A stretch of DNA of 64,000 bases from Varanus komodoensis (lineage: Eukaryota; Chordata; Lepidosauria; Squamata; Varanidae), in contig NW_025336481.1 of NCBI RefSeq assembly GCF_004798865.1, positions 19,942,742 through 20,006,741 of the forward strand, given 5' to 3'. The notes below the pieces were generated by a model, which saw nothing but the letters and a program-made list of their open reading frames with translations, had not been told where the DNA came from and made no database searches. The first letter of the stretch is position 1. The number at the start of each line of letters is the position of its first letter. Positions 35,300-46,562 of the stretch are shown here, piece by piece. The position numbers were made by a program, and so were the translations under genes.

Positions 35300-36075
35300 T
35301 ATTAAGATGCCGCAAGTATCTGTTGTTATTACAGTAGTATTTTATATTAAAGACCCCAAAGGCAGAGCTGAAGCAATATCCTTATAGGTATGTTCTTTGA
35401 GGAAATTATTCATCTAGATTCATCTGAGGAACTGTGAAACCACAGGACAGTCCCACCAATAGTTCAGTAGTGAAGGATGCAGTCTTCTTTTGGGATGTGA
35501 TGATCTCATTTTTCCCTACATCATAATGCATTGTTGTCCACTTCCAAAATGGTTATGCTTGGACTTACCTATGGCTACAGTTCTTGAAGTGACTGTCTGT
35601 GCAGTTTCACATATGGAATCCTATGTGAAAATAGGATTCTTTTTTCTTTTTGTTGTGTAATACAAAAACAATCAGACCACACCATCAGAAAACAAGCAAG
35701 AAGAAAAAAATGCAATATTTGAATAGTATTTAAGGGGGGAAAAGGACTGTAGCACTGGTTACATTTACGTTGTGTATCCCTAAATATTAGTACATAACAA
35801 AATGCTATCAGTATTAAAATAATTATGCATACAATTTGACAAAGGCATCCCAAATATCCAAATATTTGCACCCCAAATATCCATATAGGCATTTGAAACT
35901 TTCATTAAATGCACTACCCACTGTGTTATTACAGGTGGCTGTTTATCCTTTGGTGTTGTACAGCAATGTTAGTCTTTTAGTTGTCAGAAGGGTGCAGAAA
36001 ATCCAATTACATTGACCTTGCATTAGATTCTAAGAGATAGGTAGGCAATTTGAAAGAATGTACCTATTTTTAAAG
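35300..36075. other. Unassigned AT-rich sequence
   Basis: No gene or named repeat recognised. Confidence 0.4.
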
Positions 36076-36080
36076 TCTGG

Positions 36081-36218
36081 CAAGATTTCGTTCTAGCCCC
36101 CATGCTCTTTAACATCTACATGAAACCACTGGGAGAGGTCATGAGGAGGGTTGGGGTCAAGTGTCATCAGTATGCTGATGATATTCAACTCTACCTCTCA
36201 TTTTCATTTGTCTATTGA
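36081..36218 (+). mobile_element. L2-type LINE reverse-transcriptase fragment
   Basis: The plus-strand frame reads QDFVLAPMLFNIYMKPLGEV and then VKCHQYADDIQLYLSFSF. This is the palm of a non-LTR reverse transcriptase: a decayed 'GSVLSPMLFNIYM' block (normal Gly and Ser positions changed to Asp and Phe) and the YADD catalytic box. The spacing of about 22 residues between the blocks is usual for L2 and relatives. The frame stops just after the box and flanks are not readable, so this is a small piece of an old copy. Confidence 0.82.
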
Positions 36219-36779
36219 GGCCCACCAAGCAAACATTTTCTTGCCAATTTCCCTGTAGTTATATGTGAAACTGCAGTTGAAAGTATCTGTCACAGCTATC
36301 TAGCTGCCACAACTTTGGTATGGCAAAAGCCCAATGTAAGTCATCTGGGAACAGAATCCAAAAATGAGGATTCCAGAACAGACCAGGGAGAGAAATCTAA
36401 TGTAATTGGACTCTCAGATATGGGTAGATGAGTGTAGGATTCAGTCTTAAGTATGTTTAGACAAAAATCTATCAGTTTCAGCATTCCCTGGCTAGGGAGT
36501 ACTGTGAGTTTTAGGACTTTTTTCTGTCCAAACATGCAAAAAATTGAAGCCTAAAATTATAAAAGGATCAGACTTTAAAACAATGAATTTACAAGATGTG
36601 GCTTGGAGAATCTGACAAGAGCAGATTTTCCACATGACATTAAAAAATTCTATTCAAAAAAGACTACCCTCCCCCAATCCAAAGAAAAACATTTGCCTGT
36701 AATAATAAAGTGAACTTTTTAAAGTAGTATTTATTCTCTGACATAAACAAGAACTGAAGGATTCACCAAGCAAGCATCT

Positions 36780-36860
36780 TTCAAAATCCTATTAAGGTGT
36801 CAGCTGACCTTTTCAAGATTTGTGCAAATAATTACAATTAAGTATTTGCATTTTAAGAGA
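36780..36860. promoter_or_regulatory. Candidate POU/homeodomain site cluster
   Basis: A near-palindrome with a central CAGCTG E-box (36800-36806 region), TGCAAATAATTA (near 36823-36834) and the octamer ATTTGCAT (36845-36852) lie within 60 bp in repeat-free, AT-rich sequence. Octamers bind POU proteins and ATTA cores bind homeodomain proteins. Function is inference from motif density only. Confidence 0.25.
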
Positions 36861-37580
36861 GTGCTTGTTTCATTCTTTCCTTATCCCATCTGATCTGCTG
36901 TGTATCATCGAATTACCTGACAAAACTAATGTCCTAAAGTATTGCCAGAGTGTGTATTTGTTTCCTTTGTAATTACTCATCTGATTTTAGCAGGTGGGAT
37001 TAATAAGGCTGATGAAGAACTTGCAGCCTGGTGGAATCAATCAGGGCCACCTGGGAATGGGGCACATACTGCCTCTGTAGCCCAGTGCAGTCTTACCCAG
37101 GCTCTTATGGGACAAAATGCCAAAATAAATATATGTTCCAACAATAGTTTTGAAGGAGAATCCATGTACATCTATAGCCTTCAGTCTCAAATTACTGCCA
37201 TGTGTTCTGCCAGTGGCAGTTCTTCTTCTTCTTTTTTTTGGATCCAGAGACAATCAGCACACTTGTGGGTAAAGATTAAAGAGCTTTATTAGCAGACTAG
37301 AAAAGAGATTGTAAAGGCAAGGCAGATACAAAATACAATGCTTATGTCCCTTCTGCTATCACAAATCTCTCAAAGAAACAAGATGGGCTCCTGGCTGGTG
37401 TATAGCACCTTCTGCAGTTAGGTCTGTATCAAGGAACTGCTCTTAGGAAGGTTTCTAACCTTATGTAAGGTTTTTTGGTGCTTACCATAATAATACCTGC
37501 TCCCATTAAACTAGACAAAATTATATATTTTGCACATGAATTTTAAAAATAATATTATATGCTAATTATCAATATTATCT
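36861..37580. other. Unassigned sequence
   Basis: No gene or named repeat. A TTC-rich run lies at 37219-37240. Confidence 0.4.
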
Positions 37581-37582
37581 TT

Positions 37583-37824
37583 GAATTTATTTATTTATTT
37601 TTCAATTTATATCCTGCCTTTTTCCTACAAAGGGCTCAAGGCAGCTTACGTCATTCTCCTCCTCCATCTTATCCCCACAACAACAACCCTGTGAGGTAGG
37701 TTGGGCTGAGAGTCTGGGACTGGCCCAACGTCACCCAGTTGGCTCCATGGCTGAGCGGGGACTAGAACCCAGATCGTCTGAGTCCCAGTCCCATGCTCTT
37801 AACCACTACACCACACTGGCTCTC
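37583..37824 (-). mobile_element. CORE/MIR-like SINE, nearly full length
   Basis: On the minus strand: a tRNA-like head (GGTGTAGTGGTTAAGAGC as A-box region, GGTTCTAGTCC as B box at about 37772-37762), a MIR-type core with 'gttgggccagtcccaga' and 'cctacctcacagggttgt', then a tail 'aaaaaggcaggatataaa' and (AAAT)n. The tail resembles the 3' end of L2-clade LINEs, whose enzyme presumably mobilised it. This copy is the best preserved of the three CORE-like copies in the window. I see no clear target duplication. Confidence 0.85.
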
Positions 37825-37829
37825 TTAAG

Positions 37830-38994
37830 TCTATATGTTTTTTGGATATTCCCACACCAGGGAGTTGGCCTTAGCTAGCCATCTGGTGGTAAACAGCACT
37901 TTCAGGTTGGCTGAGGTGCTAACCAGAGCCTCCACCTGGTTCTCAAACTGTCTTTTTCAAACTCACTCAGACAATGGGTAACAGCTACCTAGGCAATTGA
38001 TGAATGGCCTGCAGATAACTGAGCAATCTTCCCTGGTCTTCCCTGTTGACATTTAAATTACACTCACAACTATCTAAAAACAACATTAATTAAAACCTTC
38101 TCATGGGAAACACAATGGCATTTGTATCAGACTCCATGCTATGGGAAACAACAATGGAGAGCAAACCCAGGCCCCCGTGGAAGGAAATGGAAAACAAGAG
38201 AAGGCCCAAGTGTAAGGACAGAATGGTCATACACCACTGTCTGTGTCCACATTTTCACTCCACGCTGGGGTTTCCTTCTGGGTTTTTTTCTTTGTACTTT
38301 TGCAATCTCTTGGATTCCTCCAAGTTTGTGGATACTTTTTGTGTGGGGAAGACTGGTACTGTTTTGCCTTTATAAGGATCAGATGTCAGAGAACTGAAAT
38401 CATTATTAGTATATGATAATAGTAAAATCCATTTTAAATAACATCTTGAAAGACTGAAACTTTGCCTTTTTCTACCTTTTCCTTGATGTTCTTGGGTAAA
38501 CATTTTAAAAATATTGTTGTATGCTTCTCAGCTTGTTACAAATATTAGTTATTATGCAACAAAATTATGTAATTAATGTACTAAATTTTTGACTGGAATC
38601 ATAGGTGGCTCACCTGAAGACTCCTGTTGAGCCTGCATGACTCAAATTGCACCTTTCTCTCATGCATGAATATGGGACAGGCACTGTTTCAGTGGTGCTT
38701 GTGCAGGACTGGCTTGTGCCCATGAGTCAGGTCTGTCTTCTGCTTCCTTCCAGGTTTCCCAATTATGCTTGGCCTTAGAACAGGGCAGCCCCTCGGCTGA
38801 ATGGGCAGCTCTGGATCTATCTGGTCCTGCATGCTGCTCACACAGTGGCCAACCAGCTGCTGACAGGTTCCCACAGGCAGAATAGGAATACAACAGCATG
38901 CTCTTGCCCAAGTTTCCCAGTAACTGGCGTACATAAGCACATTTCCTGTGATGCTGAAGGTAGCTTATATGCATCAGGACCATTGACAGCCTTT
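37830..38994. other. Unassigned sequence
   Basis: No gene or named repeat. 'gccatctggtggtaaacag' near 37879 vaguely resembles a CTCF core. Frames of up to 107 codons at 38.66-38.98 kb have no motif. Confidence 0.4.
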
Positions 38995-39385
38995 TCCTCC
39001 ATGAATTTATTCAATTTCCTTTAAAGCCATCCAAATTAGTGGCCATTTCTACATCTCACGGAATTGAATTTCATAGTAGAACTATCCATTGTGAGAAGAA
39101 TTACTTCCTTTGATCTTTCTGAATCTCCCATAAATCAGCTTCATGGGATGACCTTGGGTTCTAATATTATGGGAGAATGAGAAAAATGTCTCCCTATCCA
39201 CTTTACCAACACCACACATAATTCTGTACACTTCTGTTATGCTTCCCTTTACTTGTGCCTTTTCAAGCTAAACAATCTCATCTGTTGCAACCTGTGCTCA
39301 TAGGGAAGCTGTTCCAAGCCCGTGATCATTTAGTTGCCCCTTTCTGCACTTTTTCTGTCTCTGCAGTCTCCCCAGCTTTTCAATG
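38995..39385 (-). mobile_element. CR1-type LINE 3' fragment, old
   Basis: Plus-strand phrases such as 'atttcatagtagaactatcc', 'gagaagaattacttccttt', 'tctgtacacttctgttatg' and 'gcactttttctgtctctgcag' parallel the C-terminal coding region and 3' UTR of the CR1 copy at 59.1-59.5 kb. The frame is too broken to read as protein. It is a 5'-truncated, diverged copy. Confidence 0.6.
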
Positions 39386-40465
39386 CAGTTGCTGGCAGGG
39401 GCTAGATCAGCACAGAAAGGCACTGTGATCTAAACGGTCATCAGCACAGTATTGGCTACCTATCCCGAAGCCGGGTAAGAGCAGCAGCCCCTCTTTTCCC
39501 CACATTGCTAAATATGTGTGTATGCGTATGTTTGTATGAAATCCATCCATCACAGTGTGCTTGTCACCAGTATAAAAGGGGAAAGGAAGGAGGGAGGGAG
39601 CTGATCTTATTGTCATTTCTGCCAATGGGAGAGGAGTCCATTACTAGAGTCTGTCTGTGCGCATGAGCTACTGATGGAGTCAATTTATAGTGTTGTAGAA
39701 GTGCAGGAGATTTTAATGCCAGCTCCCTCCCTCCCTCCCTTTCATTTCTTCTGATTTTTCTCCAGTTGTTAGTGGGAGAGCATGGAAGCCTGAAACCTAT
39801 CATACAATTTCATAAATGGAAATGGCACTGTCTCAGTCTTTTCCCCCTGCTCCTCTCTCCCACCCCCACTAGCCCCCTGTTATCTGACAGCTTGATGCCA
39901 AGGGGATAGATGATGGTCTGGTAAAGGGAGAGCAACACCAACTACTAGGATTATTTTGTGACTTTTGTTGCAATCATATTTTAGTTTTGCTGGCTTTGGC
40001 GTGATCCCAAAGTACATCACAGAATAAATGCTGCACGTACTTTTTGGGGGTAGCATGGCCCTACATTTACAAAGAAGCAAAAGGGGGTTGCAGAAAGTGG
40101 GACCTGGTAGCAGCCTGGCATGGTGCCAAGGGCCCCACACAGCCAGGACTGAGCTCACAGCTGTCAAAGGAGCACAGTGGAGCAGGGGTTTGATGCCAGC
40201 GCCCAGGGTTAACCCACAGTTGCCAGGGAGATATTTTCACAGGCGTTTGTGGGGAGAATGCTCAGGAAAAAGGCAGAATACATGTAGAGAAGTGGCTGAG
40301 GCAGCACGTTCTTTCCTTTTGCTGAAATGGGCCATGTGAACTTTTCAGGTGAGATGCAAGGGTGTGAGGGGAAAGAAAATTGTTCTGCACTGTCCAAGTA
40401 TTCAAAAAGCAGGCGTGTCCTCTCAGAACGTGGGTCCACACATACAAATGGTTGGTTTCAGACTT
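39386..40465. other. Unassigned sequence with GGGA/CCCT simple repeats
   Basis: Short (GGAA/GGGA)n at 39583-39600 and (CCCT)n at 39723-39741 flank a 120-bp stretch in opposite orientation. No gene or named repeat otherwise. Confidence 0.4.
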
Positions 40466-40467
40466 AG

Positions 40468-40563
40468 TCATACTTAGAGTAAACCATTGAAATCCATGGG
40501 ATTTGGGTTAGTCTGGTCCACCATGTCCCATTAATTCCACTGGGTCTGCTCTAAGTATGGCCA
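40468..40563. mobile_element. Small fold-back MITE, about 95 bp
   Basis: The left arm 'gtcatacttagagtaaacc' is followed by 'attgaaatccatggga'. The right arm reversed reads 'gccatacttagagcagaccc' then 'agtggaattaatggga'. The two arms pair with few mismatches around a short loop. Similar single arms occur near 7338, 24232 and 28800. It encodes nothing and its superfamily is unclear. Confidence 0.6.
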
Positions 40564-40564
40564 T

Positions 40565-41091
40565 ATCTGGCTCCATTGCACAGTGGCTTCCTGTCCCTTT
40601 GAGGCAATGCTCTGCTGCACATCCAACATGGGTTGGTCTTCAGAATGTGGTATTGGGACTAAGTCACATAACCAAGCAGGCATCGTTTGTACATGGGTCA
40701 TGTGGATCCACTGGCATTTATGCCCGCCCCCACCTTGAGATCAGCGGGAGAGGCCCTTCTCCGGGAACCCTCCGTGAAGGATATTAGGAGGGTAAGTACT
40801 CGGAGGAGGGCCTTCTCTGTGGTGGCGCCCAATCTATGGAATGCACTCCCCAGAGAGGTCTACCTGGCGCCGTCGTTATTTGTTTTTCGGTGCCAGGCGA
40901 AGACCTTTTTATTTAAATGTCATTTTAATTGTTAATATTATTTATTTATTTTATATCTCTGGCCAGGTCGTCTCAAATTATATTGTTTTTATATTGTGAT
41001 TATTTATTTTTTATTGTGAGCTGCCCCAAGGCTTTGGCGAATGGGGCGGCATAGAAGCTTCCTAAATAAATAAATAAAATAAATAAAAAAT
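40565..41091 (+). mobile_element. L2-clade LINE 3' end with ORF2 C-terminus
   Basis: The copy enters ORF2 near its C-terminus, with a decayed 'QWLPVPLR' block (40582-40605), then after a frame change RRAFSVVAPNLWNALPREV and LFVFRCQAKTFLF (40799-40925). This 'FSV..P.LWN.LP' block ending in 'F...KTFLF' is the usual end of L2-clade ORF2. After the stop come an AT-rich 3' UTR, 'aaggctttggcgaatggggc' and a (TAAA)n tail at 41063-41090. It is the longer sister of the copy at 13.9 kb. Confidence 0.85.
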
Positions 41092-41344
41092 TTAGAAAAA
41101 GCCAAAATGGTGCTGAAATTGCTGGAGCACTTGTTTAGCTTGGTGTTAAAGCAAGTGGTATAATAAATGTGGTTTGAAATAATCAGAACAATCACACAAA
41201 TGCTGACCCACAGCGCATATTGATTCAATTGCATCTCCTGCCTTGTACTCCTCAGCTTTATCTGAAAGAGTAGATACTCTTCAGCAGAGCAGGTAAAGGA
41301 ACAGCTCCTCCCATAAGTACCTGTTTCGACTCTTCTGTATATGT

Positions 41345-41703
41345 CTTTTCCAAAGGAGGCTGGGTGGGTAGCCTCAAGAGAGAAGGCCTTCTCAGTTGCG
41401 CCATTCTTCTTATGGAATGTCCTCTGGAAGGAGAGTTACCAGTCACCTAACACTGGTACCACCTCCCCCCCCCCTTTTGGCATGAAGCTCAGATCTTTTA
41501 TTCTCCCTGACCTTTTAGAGACTTAGATCTAGATTTTTATCATTATTACTCGTACACAGTTGTTTGTGGTTTGCATTATATTGTATTTTTTAAAATATTA
41601 GCATTGCATTTCCTATTTTTAACTCTTTCTGTTGCATTTTAGTCTATTAACTCTTCATATTTTACCCAGACAACACTTGTTATTGGGTAGTTTAAAAGAT
41701 AAC
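41345..41703 (+). mobile_element. Second L2-like LINE fragment, interrupted by a DNA transposon
   Basis: The translated block REKAFSVAPFFLWNVL (41388-41440) and FGMKLRSFILPDLL (41477-41520) is a diverged version of the L2 ORF2 end at 40.8 kb. A T-rich 3' UTR follows. The sequence breaks at 41703, where the TA-flanked transposon begins. The A-rich tail 'agtaaataaatgg' resumes at 42827. The two parts fit as one LINE copy split by the later insertion. Confidence 0.7.
41468..41479. repeat. Poly-C run
   Basis: A run of C inside the L2-like fragment. Similar runs occur at 51513-51525 and 60087-60099. Confidence 0.9.
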
Positions 41704-42826
41704 TACCATATTTTTTGCTCTATAAGATGCACATTTTCCCCCTCAGAAGTAAGGGGAAATGTCTGTGCGTCTTATAGAGCAAATGTGTGTGTGCCCGACG
41801 CCCGGGACGCTGCCGGCCGCCTGCACCACGTGGCACCACCTGGCCAACACACACTCAGCGCGCCCTGCTCCGCCCCCCCCCGGCACAGGTGAGAGCTGTG
41901 CCGCTCAGAGGGAGGCGTGCGGAGGAGGAGGAGCCGTGGCCTTTAACCCGCCGGCCACACAGATGGACTGCTCACCCCCACAGCCCAGGAAGACCTGCCG
42001 CCGCCATGCCGCCCAGAAGACCACCGCCGGCACGCGGCCAGCCCCACGTGGCACCACCTGGCTGGCACGCGCTCGGCGCGCCCTGCTCCGCCCCCCTCCT
42101 CCAGTGCAGGTGAGAGCTGTTAATCACAGGTCGGTGTGTGTTTTCAAATGGCAACCCGCCTTTTAATGAAGCCCATGGGGAAGTGATGGGGAATGTGCCT
42201 GTGATTATTGGGAAGCTTTCCATGGATCAGTTATCTGTTAGATGATCAGACACATTTTTTTTAGGATCAGTGGATATTTGAACAGCATTACCTTCATGTA
42301 TGAAGTTTATTCTTCAAAGGCTACTTAGTCCGCTGTGTGTTTGATTTACCATACAGTATCTCATTTTTTGTCAGAAGTTTTTTTCTGTTATTTACTAGTA
42401 GGGCAGCGTGGACATTACTGGCTTTTTTAGACTTGTTATTGAATTGTCTGCCCCAGCTCTTGTATAACTGGTGTAGATTGTGGATTCCTTCAATAATTCC
42501 ACTACTGACTAAGAAAGTGATGTCAGTGATTGTGAGCAACAGAGCTTCATAACTTCAGACTCTAGTGATGATGAGTTCTATGGGTTCAACAAAAACTAGA
42601 AGAATACTCAAACTTTAAAGTCTCTCTTTTGTTAATGACAGTGATGATGGTTCTTAATGCCTGTTCACTTTACAAGGTTGAAATATGGTATTACTGTATT
42701 CTGTTATAGTTTATTAAATAGTTTAGTAAACCATTTGATTCAGAATATATTTTTTCTTGTTTTCCTCCTCTAAAAACTAGGTGTGTCTTATGGTCAGGTG
42801 TGTCTTATAGAGCGAAAAATACGGTA
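41704..42826 (+). mobile_element. TA-flanked DNA transposon, 1.1 kb, Tc1/mariner-type (pogo/Tigger-like?)
   Basis: The left end is TACCATATTTTTTGCTCTAT and the right end, reversed, is TACCGTATTTTTCGCTCTAT, continuing as 'aagacacac' or 'aagatgcac'. So inverted repeats of about 28 bp are bounded by TA, the target of Tc1/mariner and pogo elements. Near the right end, 42528-42600, one frame reads TSDSSDDEFYGFNKN and stop, an acidic tail like that of pogo-type transposases. The rest of the transposase is gone. A GC-rich duplicated module fills 41795-42120. The insertion lies in the tail of an L2-like LINE, so it is younger than that copy. The exact superfamily is inference. Confidence 0.75.
41826..42120 (+). 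repeat. GC-rich module duplicated inside the transposon
   Basis: Two copies of about 75 bp lie at 41826-41899 and 42044-42120. Each holds CCACGTGGCACCACCTGG (with a CACGTG E-box), a 'cgcgccctgctccgccccc' GC-box-like part, and ends 'caggtgagagctgt', which equals a strong 5' splice site (CAG/GTGAG). Between them is further CpG-rich sequence. Promoter plus first-exon donor is one reading. Open frames here are rich in Pro and Arg because of composition only. Confidence 0.7.
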
Positions 42827-42839
42827 AGTAAATAAATGG

Positions 42840-43305
42840 AACCCTGCAGAATTCATAAAAAAATTATGCAGAAACAGATAGTCTAACATTTTGCAACCAT
42901 TTTTTATATCCTACTATGCTCAGTGATACTTTCTAGTCAGGACTTCGGGGCAGATGACCAGAGTCCCACCCAGTAGAATTAGCAGGCAGGCTGGAGAATG
43001 CTGAGGGTTGTAGGGCTTTTTCTGTCTAAGCGCACATTGAGTTGCCCTCTTAATTTACTTTCTGCTTGAATTTTTAATAGTGAAATATAAAATCTAACAC
43101 TGACTAGAATGTACATTCATTTTCTCTTCTGTGCTCTCCCTATATTAAAAGTGCCCATGCTTTCCTCAAGTAGGATAAAGTTCAAATATGTTTTGTAGTT
43201 TTATGTATGAAAACAATTGATGTGCTTTTCCACATGATCAATTTTCTGCATTATAAAAGTGTGTCTGTTTTTCCATTAACCGCACAGGCCTACTGTGCAT
43301 ATACG
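42840..43305. other. Unassigned sequence
   Basis: No gene or named repeat recognised. Confidence 0.4.
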
Positions 43306-43309
43306 GAAG

Positions 43310-43412
43310 CATTCCCCAAACTGATGCTCTCCAGATGTGGTGGACTTCAACTCCTACAATTTGGTGTGCTGTAATCAAACACATCTGGAGGGCACCAGGC
43401 TGGAGAAGGCTG
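43310..43412. mobile_element. Fold-back MITE copy
   Basis: The left arm reads 'ccaaactgatgctctccag' and 'atgtggtggacttcaactcc'. The right arm reads 'acatctggagggcaccaggc' and 'tggagaaggctg', the reverse complement of the left with few changes. It is the same family as 2957-3080 and the clearest copy here. No target duplication is visible. Confidence 0.7.
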
Positions 43413-46322
43413 TGATTTCATTTTCTAAGGACAACACTGACATGTTATTTTGAAGCTGGCAAATATATTTTTCTCACAATGATACACATGCATTGCTGTT
43501 GTGATTGCTGTGTGGAATTATTTCTGTGAATACTTTTAAAATCTGTCGGGAAGGAAAGGCAATTAAAAGAAGGTTTGGAGCAGGGAGTTGCTGGAGCAGA
43601 GAATTTGCTACGGAATTGCTCAATTTCTGTGGTGCTTGCACAGGTAGATTTTCTGGTGGATCATGCCCATGACTCTGATCTGTCAGCCATCTCCCTTTGT
43701 GCTGCCTTTGATATGCCTACTTGAAATGGAATTTCTGGATCCAAAGAAGCCAGTGGAATACTGTAAGATGTATTTGCATATAATGAGTAGTTTGGACCTT
43801 ATAAGAGGTTTATTCAATTAGTAATGCTCACAAGTTTTCAGAAGATGCTAATAAAGTGCATATTTGCACAGCATGTATGCGTGGAGCTTTTTTCAGATTT
43901 AATTCTCAGCTTTAATCTAATGGTAGCTTCAGTGGTAATTTCTTTCCACCAGATTCATCTATGTGCATGCATCCAATCTCATGTAGTTGCACTTCTATAA
44001 TCCTAAACAGGCAGTGATTTTCTGAACTGTGTCCTTTGCCATTGCAACATGTAGATTTCAGGTTCATATATATGTATTTATTTTCATGAGATACAGATAT
44101 GCATGTTGCATCTTTCTGTTTTTGCAATTCTGCAGATGTAGAATTGCATCTGTAGAATATCCCTGTAACACTTGTATTGTAACACTTGTACTGCCCTCCT
44201 TTCACAAGTTTCCTAAAGTAGAGATGAGCAGAAAGTAAACTTCTAAATGTTTTGGACTTTTAATGGGGGAAATGTCCAGCATTTCCTCATTATTGGCTGT
44301 GGAAATGGCTTCTGGGAAATGAAGTCTAAAACATCTACCTCTTGCCCACACCTGTCTGAAAGGAATCACAATAGATCTTCAGGTAATAAAAGTACCTTCA
44401 ACAATGGAGAGTCATACCAGTAGCTGCTTCCATTTTCTATCAGAAATAAGTTAGCATTGTGAATAAATCAATCAGTTAGTTTTGTTTCTCCTTGGCTTTC
44501 ATATCTGAAAACCTTTTGTCTACCTGACTCAAGGCTTTAGAATGGTTCTGTCTTGTACAAGGCAGCTGACATAGTGATAGGTGCTATTAGACCAGCAGGA
44601 ACTCCAGCTTTGTGGCAGAGTGAATTTGCTTTTGGTGCCCACAAAATTCATAAAGCAAAGCAGGAAAGAGCAAATGCATGATGGAGAGTGAACCCACCTC
44701 TCAGATTGCAGAAGCATTGCACCAAGTCACTGATTGAGGTGACACTGGAAGGCTTTGAACTGCAAATTGACTTTCATTCAAGGCACACTTGTCCTTCTGT
44801 GTACTTCCTTCCTTGTCTGTAATTTCTTGTGCACTGGGAAAGAGGACAAGGAGTAATGTAGGCCCCCAACTCCAGCTCTGCTTAGCAGGTGGCTGCTTCT
44901 GACCCAATCCCACTCCACAGCCTTTTTTTCTCCACAGAATGTAGGCTAAAAAGCTTATCCATGATGGTTCTCCTGTAACTAGGCAACCCAGGAAGTCTCT
45001 GCCTGGTAAAATATAAATAAATCTATATTTGTATTATAGAAAGAAAACTGACAGCCAGGCTTACTGCTTTTCTGACACCTGCTACTTGAGATCCCAAGAC
45101 CCTGTTCTATGCTAAAGGAAAGCTATGCTGTGCTCCCCTTATCTTGGAAGCTGTGACCAAGACTACATACCACACTTTTTATGCATTTCCGCTGAGAGTA
45201 TAACAGAGTCCCAAGTCGAGGTCTGTGTCTGGTGTGCTTATTTCAGGGGCTAGATCCACTCATCCAGTACATGCAATCCCTGCAAGCCAATGTCTATGGC
45301 TACCTGTTTGCACCTGTAAGTTGATCAATCACCTCTTTCTGGTCAGAGAGCTGGCAAAGGCTTCATCTCTTGGTCATGAGCTTTCTCAAGCACAATGCCA
45401 GAGCACTGGTAGGTAGTATGCAAGTCTTTTCCACATGTTGCTATGAGATGGACCAGGGCTTACCATGATCTGATTTTTCTTGATGTCATCACAGACCCAA
45501 AGGGTGGAGTGAACAGGCTCTCAGGCACAATGTTTGTGCATGCTTTCTTGCTGCCCCCGCCCCTGGCGTTTTCAAGTTTCCTCCAAAGTGCCCTGGCTTA
45601 CCTTTGTTTCTTGCCAGATTGACAGCATCTTTTGCTCTTGTACTCTCCTCTCTCCCTTTTTTCCTCCTCCCACTTTGCTATTTTCCCATCCTTTCCTTTC
45701 TCAGCCCACCACCTTTTGCCTTCTCTTCTGTTCCTCCTCCCATAACCAGCACATACAGAACCTGGCAGAATTGCAAAAACCGGATAATTCCAAATGGAAC
45801 AGCTGGTGTGTCCTCTGAGTTGGGAGTGAATACGGGAGAACATGAAAAGCACTTATTAAAAATGAGGTGAAGAGCGGGGGTGGAAACAAACCAGAAGAGA
45901 AGCACAAGGATAGCTTTTAGAGAAGCAAAGAAAAAAGAACACGACTGGTGTGTCGTGCTTGCAGAGCTCTTTCTCTCCAAGCCATGGGAGAGCCAAGTGC
46001 CTACCCTGTGTGGCAGTGGGGCCCAGTGCAAAAGACACCCTGCTTTCCAAGGCAAGGGGATACTGCTGTTTCCTTATGTTCTAGTGTCATGCCCTTGAAC
46101 CTACACTCTGGTTCCCAACTTGAGTGACAATTGCTGACAGGATGGGGAAGGAACAGTCTTAAGACCCTTCCAGACATCACTGCTGTGCTGCCTATCCCTA
46201 TTGCCAGGCAAGGTTCTGGGGGAAGGCATCTGAGCTGCATTCTGTGGGGCTGAATTTTCCACTCAGGCACCATTCCAAAACTGCCACACAGAGGGTTGCT
46301 TTACCCTTTATGATAGTCAAGC
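43413..46322. other. Unassigned sequence
   Basis: About 2.9 kb without a gene or named repeat. 45.6-45.75 kb is CT-rich (TTCCTCC words), which yields stop-poor frames of 84-125 codons without motifs. Confidence 0.4.
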
Positions 46323-46562
46323 CAGGGCCAGCACTGTTAGGCAGAGTGAGCTGCAGGGCTAGCCCAAGACACTTGGCTGCCTGAGCAAAGGACAAGATGG
46401 CACCTCCCTGCCAGCTGAAGTTTATGTCATCACCGGTGACCGCACAGCATCCTCCATGACACTTGAAAGCAGCAAGCTAGGGGCAGTTAGGTGTTAGCTG
46501 CATCTGCCCTTTGCCACCTGAAGTGTTTGCCTCACTCTGCCTAATGGTACAGGCAGTACCAG
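46323..46562. mobile_element. hAT-type element with facing ends, 240 bp
   Basis: The left end is CAGGGCCAGCACTG, then 'ttaggcagagtgag'. Near 46562, on the opposite strand, the sequence reads 'gtaccattaggcagagtgag'. The two ends therefore face each other and share a 14-base core. The flanks give no convincing 8-bp duplication, so this may be one element or two solo ends. It is the same family as 30807 and 47820. Confidence 0.55.

Noticed and set aside
37760-37824. tRNA gene at the CORE-like SINE head
   Set aside because: Same reason: promoter boxes only, followed by a MIR-type core and LINE-like tail.
41759-42166. Pro/Arg-rich frames of 108 and 135 codons
   Set aside because: They lie in the GC-rich duplicated module of a DNA transposon; the residue bias follows from base composition in more than one frame.
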